Of a stretch of DNA of 64,000 bases, positions 32,283 through 44,569 are shown piece by piece (position 1 is the stretch's first letter; the number at the start of each line of letters is the position of its first letter). Source of the stretch: Anastatus disparis (Eukaryota; Arthropoda; Insecta; Hymenoptera; Eupelmidae); NCBI GenBank assembly GCA_017163975.1, contig JAFFSR010000397.1:1114501-1178500 (forward strand), given 5' to 3'. A program made the translations under genes and the position numbers. The notes under the pieces were generated by a model. It was given only the letters and a program-made list of their open reading frames with translations, was not told where the DNA came from and made no database searches.

Positions 32283-35200
32283 AAATAAAATTCGTACAAA
32301 ATTTATGTAATATTAGTATATATCTTTTATGTATTGTTAAAAGATTGCGTTTATATTTGGTTTCCAGTTTGTAATAATTCCAAACGGTTTTCATGCTGTA
32401 TGCGTACTGAGCTTATTTCATTAGTCAACTTTTTTCATTTAAATCTTAAATATCGTACATATTTTATTGAAATTCAGTACTGATTCAGCACTTATTTTGA
32501 GAATATTTCGCATTGATTTTGTTCTGTTTCCGTACAGATTTTGTACTGAATCCGTATCAGGATGCTATTATTATTTCGTCTGAAGCCTCAGTTTTAAAAT
32601 TCGTACAAAATTTATGTAATATTAGTATATATCTGTTATGTATTGTTAATAGATTGCGTATATATTTGGATTCCAGTTTGTAATAATTCCGTACGGTTTC
32701 TGTGCTGTATGCGTACTGAGCTTATTTCATTGTCAACTTTTTTTATTTAAATCTTAAAACTCGTAGATATTTTATTAAAATTCAGTACTGATTCTGCACT
32801 TATTTTGAAAACATTTCGCATTGATTTTGTACTGTTTCCATGCAGATTTTGTACTGAATCCGTATTAGGATGCTATTATTATTTCGTCTGTAGCCCCAGT
32901 TTTGAAATTTGTACAAAATTTATGTAATATTAGTATATATCTGTTATGTATTGTTAATAGATTGCGTAAATATTTGGTTTTCAGTTTGTAATAATTCCGT
33001 ACGGTTTTCATGCTGTATGCGTACTGAGCTTATTTCATTAGTCAACTTTTTTCATTTAAATCTTAAATATCGTACATATTTTATTGAAAGTCAGTACTGA
33101 TTCAGCACTTATTTTAAGAACATTTCGCATTGATTTTGTTCTGTTTCCGTACAGATTTTGTACTGAATCCGTGTTAGGATGCTATTATTATTCCGACTGT
33201 AGCCCCAGTTTTAAAATTCGTACAAATTTTATGTAATATTAGTATATATCTACTATGTATTGTTAATAGATTGCATATATATTTGGTTTCCAGTTTGTAA
33301 TAATTCCGTACGGTTTCTGTGCTGTATGCGTACTGAGCTTATTTCATTGTCAACTTTTTTCATTTAAATCTTGAACTCGTACATATTTTATTAAAATTCA
33401 GTACTGATTCAGCACTTATTTTGAGAACATTTCGCATTGATTTTGTTCTGTTTCCGTATAGATTTTGTACTGAATCCGTGTTAGGATGCTATTATTATTC
33501 CGTCTGTAGCCCCAGTTTTAAAATTCGTACAAATTTTATGTAATATTAGTATATATTTTTTACGTATTGTTAATAAATTGCGTATATATTTGGTTTTTAA
33601 TTTGTAATAATTCCGTACGGTTTTCATGCTGTATGCGTACTGAGCTTATTTCATTAGTCAACTTTTTTCATTTAAATCTTAAATATCGTACATATTTTAT
33701 TGAAATTCAGTACTGATTCAGCACTTATTTTGAGAACATTTCGCATTAATTTTGTTCTGTTTCCGTATAGATTTTGTACTGAATCCGTGTTAGGATGCTA
33801 TTATTATTCCGTCTGTAGCCCCAGTTTTAAAATTCGTACAAATTTTATGTAATATTAGTATATATCTACTATGTATTGTTAATAGATTGCGTATATATTT
33901 GGTTTCCAGTTTGTAATAATTCCGTACGGTTTCTGTGCTGTATGCGTACTGAGCTTATTTCATTGTCAACTTTTTTCATTTAAATCTTAAAACTCGTACA
34001 TATTTTATTAAAATTCAGTACTGATTCAGCACTTATTTTGAGAACATTTCGCATTAATTTTGTTCTGTTTCCATACAGATTTTGTACTAAATCCGTATTA
34101 GGATGCTATTATTATTCCGTCTGTAGCCCCAGTTTTAAAATTTTTACAAAATTTATGTAATATTAGTATATATCTGTTATGTATTGTTAATAGATTGCGT
34201 ATATATTTGGTTTTCAGTTTGTAATAATTCCGTACGGTTTTCATGCTGTATGCGTACTGAGCTTATTTCATTAGTCAACTTTTTTCATTTAAATCTTAAA
34301 TATCGTACATATTTTATTAAAATTCAGTACTGATTCAGCACTTATTTTGAGAACATTTCGCATTAATTTTGTTCTGTTTCCGTATAGATTTTGTACTGAA
34401 TCCGTGTTAGGATGCTATTATTATTCCGTCTGTAGCCCCAGTTTTAAAATTCGTACAAATTTTATGTAATATTAGTATATATCTACTATGTATTGTTAAT
34501 AGATTGCGTATATATTTGGTTTCCAGTTTGTAATAATTCCGTACGGTTTCTGTGCTGTATGCGTACTGAGCTTATTTCATTGTCAACTTTTTCATTTAAA
34601 TCTTAAAACTCGTACATATTTTATTAAAATTCAGTACTGATTCAGCACTTATTTTGAGAACATTTCGCATTGATTTTGTTCTGTTTCCGTATAGATTTTG
34701 TACTGAATCCGTGTTAGGATGCTATTATTATTCCGTCTGTAGCCCCAGTTTTAAAATTTTTACGAAATTTATGTAATATTAGTATATATCTGTTATGTAT
34801 TGTTAATAGATTGCGTATATATTTGGTTTTCAGTTTGTAATAATTCCGTACGGTTTTCATGCTGTATGCGTACTGAGCTTATTTCATTAGTCAACTTTTT
34901 TCATTTAAATCTTAAATATCGTACATATTTTATTGAAATTCAGTACTGATTCAGCACTTATTTTGAGAACATTTCGCATTGATTTTGTACTGTTTCCATA
35001 CAGATTTTGTACTAAATCCGTATTAGGATGCTATTATTATTCCGTCTGTAGCCCCAGTTTTAAAATTTTTACAAAATTTATGTAATATTAGTATATATCT
35101 GTTATGTATTGTTAATAGATTGCGTATATATTTGGTTTTCAGTTTGTAATAATTCCGTACGGTTTTCGTGCTGTATGCGTACTGAGCTTATTTCATTAGT

Positions 35201-35390
35201 CAACTTCTTTCATTTAAATCTTAAATATCGTACATATTTTATTGAAAGTCAGTAATGATTCAGCACTTATTTTGAGAACATTTCGCATTGATTTTGTTCT
35301 GTTTTCGTACAGATTTTGTACTGAATCCGTATTAGGATGCTATTATTATTCCGTCTGCAGGCCTAGTTTTAAAATTCGTATAAAATTTAT
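32283..35390 (-). repeat. Right array of about 308-bp units, inverted
   Basis: Ten units (landmark TTTTGTACTGAATCCGTGTTAGG near 32535, 32848, 33158, 33466, 33774, 34081, 34390, 34695, 35003, 35313). They are more homogeneous than the left array, suggesting recent homogenisation. Confidence 0.85.
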
Positions 35391-35943
35391 GTAATATTAG
35401 TATATATCTTTTATGTATTGTTGAAAGATTCTGTAAACATTCGGTTTTCAATGGGTATTAATTTCGTTCGGTTTTTGTACTCAATCCATACTGAGTTTAT
35501 TTTAGTATTCTCAATTTTTTACAGTGATTTAATAATTTGTACATATTTTACGGAGATTTAATACGAATCCACTATTTATTTCAATGATATTTGGTGCATA
35601 CGTTGCATAACAATTGTATAAATGGCATACTGATTTTATACTGATTATGCTCTGAGTGAGTTCACTTCATATTTACCTAAATATGCATTCGCAGATTCAG
35701 TACTGATTTTATACGTATTTTATTTAGTATTTGTGCTTGATTAGTATGAATTTCGTACTTTATTCGCATTGTGTTTTGAGACTACTTTCAGAGTTCGCTC
35801 AGTACGAATTTCGTGTAAGTACCATGTGGATTTTACGTTGATGAAATACAAATCACATACTGATATCAGTGTAAAATCAGTACTGAATCAACACAAACTT
35901 TTCTAGTGGGGTAGTAAGATATATTTAAAAGTTAAATGCATAC

Positions 35944-36090
35944 TGTAGCACTTGAAGAATAAGAACTGCCATCCTCAATTATCAAATTGATATCTCTTTT
36001 CTCTTCCTGTTTTGTTGTTCCTTTAGGAACCATATCAGCAGTATCTGTTTTGTCAATAATTAAGTTATTCTTATTATATGAGTGATTCTA
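35944..36090 (-). CDS. Candidate exon (NHSYNKNN...) of the broken minus-strand gene
   Basis: Donor GTATGC at its 3' end; the 5' end is uncertain. Reads NHSYNKNNLIIDKTDTADMV, then PKGTTKQEEKRDINLIIEDG and SSYSSSAT. KNH/NHS followed by an Asn-rich run echoes the 27.2-27.9 kb exons. Product unknown. Confidence 0.4.
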
Positions 36091-36467
36091 TTCGTACGGG
36101 TCAAATTCAAATTTTGAAATAATAAAGGTATTCATTTTAAAAATTTTACTCAGGTTTTTTTATGGTTATATCTAATAGAACAATATCCCAAAGTAGCCAA
36201 GCTGTCCATAGGTTATTCCCAGAAAAACTGATGGATAAAAAATATACTGATACAGAGAAATTACTTTTATTCCAGGGGAATTACTTTTTTTATTACCATC
36301 ACTTGATATATTATTTTCTAATAATCTTTATGTCGAACAAAGATTCTAAACTATCTGAAATACTTTAGAATTAGCTATTACCATATATGGATAAATTTTT
36401 AAAAATAAAAAACGACGAGTTACATAAAAAATTTGTATTTTTAACATTATTAGAAGAAAGTTAAGGA
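36091..36467. other. No gene seen
   Basis: A+T-rich intron-like DNA. A plus-strand 68-codon frame here has no supporting features. The word CAGGGGAATTAC at about 36274 recurs at about 37949, 38113 and 38491. Confidence 0.4.
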
Positions 36468-36835
36468 GATGTAAAACGGACACTACATCTGTACTTATAG
36501 ATATTAGCTTCCTTTCTATTTTATTGCTGAATTTCCAGAAAAGAAATGCATTAGCTTGTAGTATGTACCATGATGATTATTTTGATAAGTTTTCAAATAA
36601 ATTCATTCATTAGCTTTTGAGATATTTGAATTCCTGTACAAAATTGAAAAATTTTAATAAATAATTTTGGAATCCAAAATTCTCAATAACTAATGAATGA
36701 ATTCATTTAAAAATTTAACTGAATAATCTTCATGGTACATACTACAACTTAATGCATTTTTTTATTGAAAATTTTGCAATAAAATGTAAAGATAGTGAAT
36801 ATTTATGAGTACAGGTGTAGTGTCCATTTTACATC
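36468..36835. mobile_element. MITE of about 368 bp with long inverted repeats
   Basis: Begins GATGTAAAACGGACACTAC and ends with the inverse (one change); arms extend about 170 bp each with mismatches. A further copy of the end (TAGTGTCCGTTTTACATC) lies alone at about 38811-38828. Confidence 0.75.
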
Positions 36836-36863
36836 AAATATATCCATAATTGAGAAAGTTTAC

Positions 36864-37421
36864 TTTTTCAAAATATATAATAACATTATTTTTGTGTTTG
36901 GGAGTGGAGTTAAGAGGCGGTCGGAACCAAATCGGTGACTCGCGGTATATATCAAATCAGCATTTTTCGCTTTACGATAATATTTTGTATATTTTTATGG
37001 CTTAAACTATTTCAAATTATTCTTTATATACATGACTAGAGGAAATGACTATATTTTTACCATATGAATAAGTAAATTAATTATTATAAGCATTTATTAC
37101 AAATATCAAACTGACTTGATATATACCGCATGCAAAAAACTGTCGTGTCGATTGTTAGGTGGCATTTTTCGCTTTATAACAATATTTTGTTTATTTTTGT
37201 GGCTTTAACTATTTTAAATTATTCTTTATATACATGACTAGAGGAAATGACTATATTTTTACCATATTAATAAATGAATAAATTATTATAAGCATTTATT
37301 ACAAGCACGGAACTAAGTCACCGATTTGGTTCCAACCGCCTCTTAAGTGTACTTGATGATAAAGGATTAGTAGGAAGTTCGCCATGTCCACGTGTAGAAA
37401 CCATTTTATTACCAATACAAT
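36864..37421 (-). pseudogene. Candidate exon interrupted by a TTAA MITE
   Basis: The minus strand reads acceptor TATTTTAG, then CIGNKMVSTRGHGELPTN, PLSSSTL, a 429-bp MITE, then NSTPKHKNNVIIYFEK and donor GTAAAC. Removing the MITE plus one TTAA restores one continuous frame with splice sites at both ends, good evidence that an exon was hit. Product unknown. Confidence 0.5.
36914..37342. mobile_element. MITE with TTAA duplication and 31-bp TIRs
   Basis: GAGGCGGTCGGAACCAAATC at the left is inverted at the right; TTAA flanks both ends (36910-36913, 37343-37346). This duplication is typical of piggyBac-type or Kolobok-type elements. Inside, a segment of about 145 bp (GCATTTTTCGCTTTA...) is present twice in tandem, about 206 bp apart. 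Confidence 0.85.
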
Positions 37422-37506
37422 CTAAAATAATATATTATCAATTTATAGATTTTCTAATTCAGATTTTTCAAAGACTTTCATTTAAATTCAAATAATTAAT
37501 ACTTAC

Positions 37507-37560
37507 TTTGATATCAACGACAAACTCTTCATCAAGGCTAATGACAAACTGATATTTTTA
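37507..37560 (-). CDS. Possible exon end (weak)
   Basis: A strong GTAAGTATT donor preceded by an open stretch KYQFVISLDEEFVVDIK. An in-frame TAA lies just upstream and the phase does not join cleanly to the exon at 37421, so this is tentative. Confidence 0.3.
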
Positions 37561-37702
37561 TTTTTTGAATACTACGATGTAACCTTTGATTTCGCTTTAT
37601 TTATTTGTAGTATATACGTAGTATATAGTGTAGTATGTAAATATGACTACAGTGATTGTTTACAAAAAGATTTGAGAATGTGCTTACTCGGAAATTCTCC
37701 AC

Positions 37703-37704
<2 letters not shown>

Positions 37705-37780
<76 letters not shown>
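37705..37780. repeat. (AT)n microsatellite
   Basis: About 38 perfect AT dinucleotides. Confidence 0.95.
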
Positions 37781-37787
<7 letters not shown>

Positions 37788-39153
37788 TGAATATATAAAA
37801 ATTATAAGCAGTATAATATGTATTAAATTTCAAGTGTACAAATAATTTAACACTTTATGGTATGAAATTCATGAATAAAATTGTTGACTTTATTATTTAA
37901 TTAGAATTTTGTGAAGGCATCTCAAAAAAGGCACGGGAATTATATGCCAGGGGAGATTACCTGATAATTTGAATGAAATTTTTACCGAGTAAACGGTCTC
38001 CAACATTCACTGCTATACAAACTTTTTTAGTTGTACATTACTGCTTTCTTAAACGTCTATTACGTATTTGAATATGCGCTTATATCATCTGTGACAGTTA
38101 AATGTTTAGAGCCAGGGGAATTATCGTAGAAAAGGTAACTTAGCTTTCATAAGAGAAATTATGTTTACACGTAAACAAAAATGTATTCTATGATTAACAA
38201 AGCAATTTTTTAGCGAAATAAACATATATTAACAATATTTCCATGTGATAGGAATAGCTTATATTTTCATAAGATTCAAATATAATATTTTTTATTATTA
38301 TTGCTTTTTATCTATGAAAAAATATACATTTTTTTTATAATAACAGAGGGTCAAAGAAAATATTTTTTTTAACCATTCTGCTGAAATGTATGTACGGATG
38401 AAAAAAAAATTTTTTTGATCTTTCAGAAGTATTAATTCATCTATCCTGTATCTCTACAACGTTTAAAAAAATTTTATATATGATTACAGACAGGGGAGAT
38501 TACTTTTTATACTTTCTAAGGGTCCCTACAAAAGCTACATTGAAATTAGCGATTAAAAAGTCAACGGATCATAAAGTTACAAGCTGAAAGTATATGAAAA
38601 ATTTGTGGTCAATAATATTTGAACCTTTTATTGATAGTTTATTAAACGATTACATGTGATTACCCGTTAGAATAGAATCACCCATATCGAGAATCAATAA
38701 TCCCTAGTTTCTTCATTATTTTATCTATGTTTATATTGGATAATACCTCCTTGTGTTGGTCTGTATAAATATTAACTATCTTTTGATTTTAGTGCGGAAT
38801 TTCAGAAAAGTAGTGTCCGTTTTACATCGCCTTAAACATTTGATATAAATTTTAAATCTTCTTTCTATTTTTCTTCATATATCTTCAATAATCGCAGAAG
38901 AAACAATTCAGATTAACAATAGGTAATCATATCAGATAATCAGCAGGGTAAGTATAAGTATTTTTGATGAATTTGAAAGTATAAATAGTCGTAATTTGAA
39001 AAATAGTACTAATTGAATTTCAAGTAAAGTTTATCTCAAATTCTTTTCAACTTAAAAATTGCTAATAGTAAGATTTTTTTAAATATAAAAATGAGTATTC
39101 ATTAATAAATTAACGTTTTGACTTATGCTGAACATTAATACTATTTTTAATTT
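37781..39153. other. A+T-rich, no gene seen; relics of MITE ends
   Basis: Contains repeated CAGGGGAGATTAC-like words (about 37949, 38113, 38491) and a lone TAGTGTCCGTTTTACATC end near 38811, suggesting decayed copies of the 36468-type element. Confidence 0.4.
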
Positions 39154-39157
39154 TTAA

Positions 39158-39362
39158 GGCGACTTCGGATTTTAGGTTAGGTTTTATTTTTGAGTTTACA
39201 AATTACTCTTTCAATATGTAAAATTTTTCAGATTTTTTAATTTTCCACCATTCTACGGATTATAATAAATGGTGAAAAATTAAAAAATTCAAAAAATTTT
39301 AGAAACTGAAACAGTAATCTGTAAACTACAAAATGAAATTCATCCGAACTTCCGTAGTCGCC
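39158..39362. mobile_element. Small MITE (205 bp) with TTAA duplication
   Basis: GGCGACTTCGGATTTTAGG at the left matches the inverse at the right (end AGTCGCC), with TTAA at 39154-39157 and 39363-39366. The arms meet near 39255 (TTTTTCAGATTTTTTAATTT mirrored). Confidence 0.8.
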
Positions 39363-39366
39363 TTAA

Positions 39367-40867
39367 TCGTCTTTCTTATTCTCACATGGGCTGAGTGAGG
39401 TTAGAAATAAAACGTAAAAAAAATATTAGATCAGTAAATTAAATCAAATTTATGACATTATTTTCGTTCAAGGAGAATTTCAAGGAGAGGAGATCGTCAA
39501 GGAGAAAATTTCAAATTTAAATTAAATTGAATACTACTGATTTTTAAACTAGTAGGAATAAAACGTTCTGAATTTTTTACATTAAATTAATTAATGAAAT
39601 CTATTAATTAAGTAAATAAATGTTATTAAAATTAACTATAACATATTAAAAGTATTTAAAATCCAAAAAAAAACTAAATTGAAAATTTTTTAATCAATAT
39701 ATATATAATATATAAATTTGTATATTAATTAATAATTTTACTATCTACAGTGTAAGCAACAAACAGTTGGTATAATTATTCAAATCAAAAAATTTCAATC
39801 CAAGAATAATTATTTTTCCGAATTAGAGAAAGAGTACATTCTCGTAACATGATCAAAACAAAGAAAAATTTTTCAAATACTTATAGAGTCAATGCGCCAG
39901 TTAACCGTCCCCTCCCCCCCTTACCGTGCCCGTTTGTATATTTTGATACATTAAAATAGGCTTACGCCTTAATTAATAATTAAGAACGATTTTTTAAATA
40001 TTTTTAAAATATAATTTAATTAATAGTAAAATTAAAATTTAATCTTATTAAATTAAAATTTATTTTTTTATATTGTATAAATAATGTTTGGAATTTTATG
40101 TGTTTTTTTGTGCACGCGTTGTCAAAAAGCTTAAAAACTGCATGTTTAATTTAACTATTAGAAGCATTGAGAAATATATATTAATAATACGTGAATGTAT
40201 TTTATCATAGTAAAATATTTACAGATTTCTAAAAAAAACTTATGATTTGCGTTTCTAAAATAATTTTTTTATAGTAACTAAAACAAATTTATGCATATAG
40301 TTCAATTAGCGTTCATGATAACTAAAAAAGTTCTTCGATAAAATCTTAGTTATCGTGCCCTCTAACATGTAAGCATCGAAGAAAACATAACCTCAAAAAA
40401 GGTGAATCGAAGAAAAATGCACGGTAGTCGGCTCTCTTTATTTGGTCGAGAGCACGATCACTAACAAACAGTATTTAGTAGGGGACCCAGAAGTTAACAC
40501 ACAGTAAATAAAAATCTGAAAACCTTGCCATACGGTATTTGGCACATGCATCAATTTTTATAGTTTTAATAATATTTCAAACATTTTTCTATGGATAATA
40601 ACTAAATTATGCTTATTAAATAAAAGATATTTAAACGTTTATAGCTAATATTAATAGTTATTAAACAACAATAGAAAAATGTGTTTAATTTTATAAAATC
40701 TGTGAAAGGTTACGCTAAGCCCTGGATAAATGGCGCATCGACACTAGTCGTCAAGAAATTAAGTTACGTCGTATACTTAAAATTTGATATTTAACAGATG
40801 AAAATACAGCTGTGGATCTTGACTCTGCAAAAACGGATGAATAGTTCCTGAAGTTATGTAAAAAATA
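39367..40867. other. A+T-rich; presumed 5' part of the hAT element
   Basis: No convincing frame. A C-rich patch at about 39905-39950 and a mixed-composition stretch at about 40340-40500 stand out but show no recognisable motif. The hAT coding remnant begins at the right. Confidence 0.4.
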
Positions 40868-41165
40868 CACGTGGTTGGACGGTACATTCTTTGAAGTCGA
40901 CGTCTGCAAATCAGATCCCAAAGGCCGCGTTAGTGCAAAATGTCGAACATGCAATCAGTCTTTTGTTGAAAATCTATAAGTATCGTCAAATTTTACTTCT
41001 CATTTAAAGGTGATGGGTAAAATATAAATTCAATTAAATAACATTTTGATTAAAATATCAATCAAAATTTTTTCAGAGAAAGCATCCTGATAAAATAGAA
41101 GCGTATGAAAAGTACAAAAAAACTAAACGTCAACATACTAAGACTGAGATAAATCGACGTATTAC
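40868..41165 (+). pseudogene. hAT transposase N-terminus: BED zinc finger split by an intron
   Basis: Reads TWLDGTFFEVDVC, GRVSAKCRTCNQSF, a TAA, SSNFTSHLK, then a 67-bp intron (GTGATG...TTTTTTCAG, 41010-41076), then RKHPDKIEAYEKYKK. CxxC ... HxxxxH with SNFxSHLKRKHP is a classic BED-finger DNA-binding domain. The splice join falls in phase inside LK|RKHP. The gene continues at 42497 after inserted repeats. Confidence 0.75.
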
Positions 41166-41199
41166 GTGTTCTACTTCTTGAACATAACACTGAAATATT

Positions 41200-42054
41200 G
41201 AAGAAAAATTACTGCACCATTTCTTAAGATATTTTAAATCAAAAAAGCGCAAATTTTTCAAGAAATATTTCATAAAATATTTTTGTATTATTCCAGAAAT
41301 ATTTCATAAAGTATTCCAAAAAATTTATGAATATAACAGTAAAATATTGGAGAAATATTGTCTAAATATTTGCAGTTATCTTGCGTGCGTAGCAATTCTT
41401 CCATCTTGCCAGCAGGTGGCTACTTGATTATATTTTCATGTGATCGTAAATGCGGTTGACAAACTCTCGCAAGTGGTGGGACGTTCTCTCGCTTAGTATA
41501 TAAGACCGGAAATTCTTGATACAAATGAATAAGTGCTAAAATTCTGAATAGCAAATAAATGTATAGGTATCTAATATGGTTTGAGATGCAACTCTTACAA
41601 AATCAAAAATAATATCTGATAGAATATTTCACCAATATTACAAATCAATATTTCATGAAAGATTTTAGAAATATTTCAGAAACATTTCTTGAAATATTCA
41701 TAATCTTTTATGAATCCTTCAATAAAATATTTCTGCAACCTTTCAATAATATTATGAATCAATATTTCATGAAAGATTTTAGAAATATTTCAGAAACATT
41801 TCTTGAAAGATTCATAATCTTCCATAAATCTTTTGATCAAATGTTGCTGCAATCTTTCAACAATATTACAAATTAATATTTCACAAAATCATGAAAGAAT
41901 GTTACAGAAACATTACATGAAATATTTCAAATCAATCTTCTAGGCGGACATATCAATATTTCAGAAACATTTCATATCAATATTTCTGTTTTATTCCGAA
42001 TCTTTCAATGAAATATTTCAGAAATATTTCAGAAATATTTTATGCTATGTGGGA
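41200..42054. repeat. AAATATTTCATG-type satellite block ending TGCTATGTGGGA
   Basis: Repeats related to 25.2-26.2 kb, with an end resembling the TCCCACACAGCAT TIR. The left end was not found. It includes a non-repetitive island at about 41380-41560. Confidence 0.55.
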
Positions 42055-42496
42055 AGTTATATAAAAAAGGACTTTATTGTTATTAAAAAATGACGTCATT
42101 TTTCGTCAACATTTAACATTTAAGCTTCCATGAAATCTTTCGGTGCAATGATTCATCAATCTTCCAACGGAATCTTCCTTGGAAGGTTTACGGAAGCTCT
42201 CAGGAGACTTAAGTCGAAACATTCCAGTGAAAATTCCCAACATTTTCCTGAAAGGAAAATGGAGTCTTCTCTAAAGCTTTCGTGAAATATTTCGGTGCAA
42301 TGATTCATCAATCTTCCAACGGAATCTTCCTTGGAAGGTTTACGAAGGCTTCCAGGGGTTCTTCGTAAAAAGTTTCCTTTGCAATATTCCAGAAATATTT
42401 CTGTTTTCTTCCATAAAGCTTCCATACACATGTTAATGAAATATTCCATTGGAATTTTTCGGAATATTCCAATGATATCTTTCTTACTGTGTGGGA
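42055..42496. repeat. Inverted end of the TCCCACACAG-type element inside hAT
   Basis: About 370 bp match the first units of 23769-24100 in inverted orientation, ending TACTGTGTGGGA at 42496. It abuts hAT coding sequence, so it marks an insertion into that gene. Confidence 0.75.
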
Positions 42497-43592
42497 TAGT
42501 TTTGGAAAATTATGATTTCGTTGAAATAGTATGCGCAGAAACTGTCCTTATTGATCCGAGACTACCTGTACATTTTCGTTGTGCAAGTCACACACTCAAT
42601 CTTATTGCCACAACATATACTTTAAAATCCATCAATGGTGATGAAAATGTGAAAAGTGTTTACGAAACTAGAATTGGAAAATGTAAAGAATTATGGAAGA
42701 GCCTAAAATCGCCAAAAAACGTGAGAAATTAACGGAGTATCTCAAATATAGCTTGAAAAAACCTGTAACTACTCGATGGAACTCATTGTATGATTCATTG
42801 GAACAAATCTTGAAATTAAAAGATGTGTTAATAAGTGTCAAAGTACAAGTTTTAATATCATTTACCAATGCATTGAAAAAAGATGATTTTTAATTTATTG
42901 TAGAGTATGTAGAGGTATCGAAACCTCTCGCACGTGCCATTGATGAGTTACAGGGAGAAAAAACATGCCACTTCGTCTATCTTTTACCAACGTTAATAAG
43001 CGTCAGAAACAAATGGTGCAAAATGTTGCAAAATAACAATGATTCCATAATTTGTAAACCATTGATAAAAGACTTAATTGCGGTACTAGATATGAGATTT
43101 GAAGATTGTTTTAATGTTAGGTATTGTATAGGGAAACAAGCAGCATTAGCTGCAGTATTACACCCGAAATTTAAATTACGTTGGATATCATGTTTATCAT
43201 CTTTAGCACAAAAGAAAATCAACGCATTAGTTTAGGATATGATTGAATGCGAAGAGACTCATCAGTCTGAAGCCCAAAATACCGATAAAGATGATTTTTT
43301 TGACATCAAATGTATTACTAGTAATTCACTAACTCATTTATTAACTTTAGGAGGACAGGAAGAAAATGAGTTGATAAGATATCTTAAAAAATCTCCATCT
43401 GCGATGGAAACTTTACACAGATATCCAAAAGTCAAAGAATTATTCATCCAGTACAATACTCTATCACCATCTTCCGCAGCTGTAGAAAGACTTTTCTCTC
43501 AAGCAACGTTATTAGATTTGCCGAAATCAAATTGAATGTCCGATGAATATTTTGAGAAGAGAACACTGTGTAAAGTGAATAGACAATTTTGA
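42497..43592 (+). pseudogene. hAT transposase C-terminal part with hATC dimerisation motif
   Basis: In order: LPVHFRCASHTLNLIA (block conserved in hAT transposases); a frame change near 42710; KPVTTRWNSLYDSLEQI; LARAIDELQGEK; AALAAVLHPKFKLRW; and SSAAVERLFSQA in the hATC region. From 42693 the rest lies in one frame with stops at 42891, 43233 and near 43533; similarity continues to SDEYFEKRTLCKVN and a stop near 43590. Several nonsense codons plus the repeat insertion show an old, dead copy. Confidence 0.82.
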
Positions 43593-43917
43593 AATTTTCT
43601 AAGACATTATTAAATGCTAATTAATTTTTACGTATTTTCTACAATATACTAGCATATAAAGCCAAGAAATGCTAAAGAAAAAATTTATCAATTTTTTCCC
43701 TTACTCTTCATAAATATTCACCAGTAGTCATTAAAAAATATTATATTCTAGGAATTATTTCCATTTAATATGATTCATTAATTAAGTAATTGAATTAATA
43801 AACGATGATTCAGTTTGAGAAAATAGTTTATTTATAATAATTGCATAAAAAGATTTCTACTGCATAAATGAATGGAAATAAAATAGAAAAATGCTGAGAA
43901 AAAAATACATTTTTTGT
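43593..43917. other. A+T-rich, no gene seen
   Basis: Presumed 3' part of the hAT element; the hAT right end was not recognised. Confidence 0.4.
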
Positions 43918-44569
43918 GACAAAAGTTGTAGTGGACAAAGGGGGCCAAACTATGGTCTTAACAGCTTCGACCTTGAACTCGATCTTCAAGGTTATTTTAA
44001 GGTTAAATATTTTTTTTTTAATAGGAACACCTATTTTTGACCACGAATTCGGAAAGAGCGGGAAATTTTACGTTTAAAATCATATTAAGACATTTTTTTC
44101 AAGGTCATTTCAAAGTCAAATGAAGGTTGAACTCCGAAAAATCCATTTTAAGTCGTGTTTTCCATGAGTCACAGGCTTAAGTGATTCATCTGATTGTAGG
44201 TTTAATAGGGAAACCCACACACCAAAAATTTTCACATCCTAGTAAACACATATCAAACTTGCACATCCGAACCCCGTGCTCTTCATAGCCTCACATGCTA
44301 AACTGTTACACCAGACGTCCCCCAGTCCCACACATCTCTACCCCATGTATGATGTTTGTTTAACGGAAACTTCAAGATCATCAAAGCTTTTGTTGTAAAT
44401 GTGTCAACCTTACGTTTAGCGCTACCCAGAAAAAACGACGTGGACGTAGTAAGGATTGTTTCCTTTGGGGTGCTTTATTAAAGTGAGTCCCCTTGTCTCT
44501 CACTGTTCGGGGTGCTTGATTCAAGTGAGTTCTTTCGCCCCTTACCTTGGAATACCGATTTCCGATTGT

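Larger units (their letters stand above)
28881..35911. mobile_element. 7-kb palindromic element of about 308-bp repeats
   Basis: Ends are CCCTACTAGAAAAGTTTGTG at 28881 and its inverse (with CCCC) at 35911, flanked by TA on both sides (28879-28880 and 35912-35913), consistent with a 2-bp TA duplication. About 400 bp at each end are unique inverted repeats; the rest is tandem units in head-to-head arrays meeting near 32275. No frame looks coding. The TA duplication suggests mobilisation by a Tc1/mariner-like enzyme, as inference. Confidence 0.8.

Noticed and set aside
28881..35911. CRISPR-like array of regular repeats
   Set aside because: Units are about 308 bp with no constant short repeat and variable spacer pattern, and the surrounding genes are eukaryotic transposons.
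36162..36368. 68-codon plus-strand frame (SNRTISQSSQAVHRLF)
   Set aside because: A+T-rich, hydrophobic-by-composition C-terminus, no conserved motif or splice support, and antisense to the candidate exons.
41409..41420. CCAGCAGGTGGC, a match to the CTCF core motif
   Set aside because: A single 12-bp match within a TE-derived block in 64 kb is compatible with chance, and no second site or insulator context is visible.
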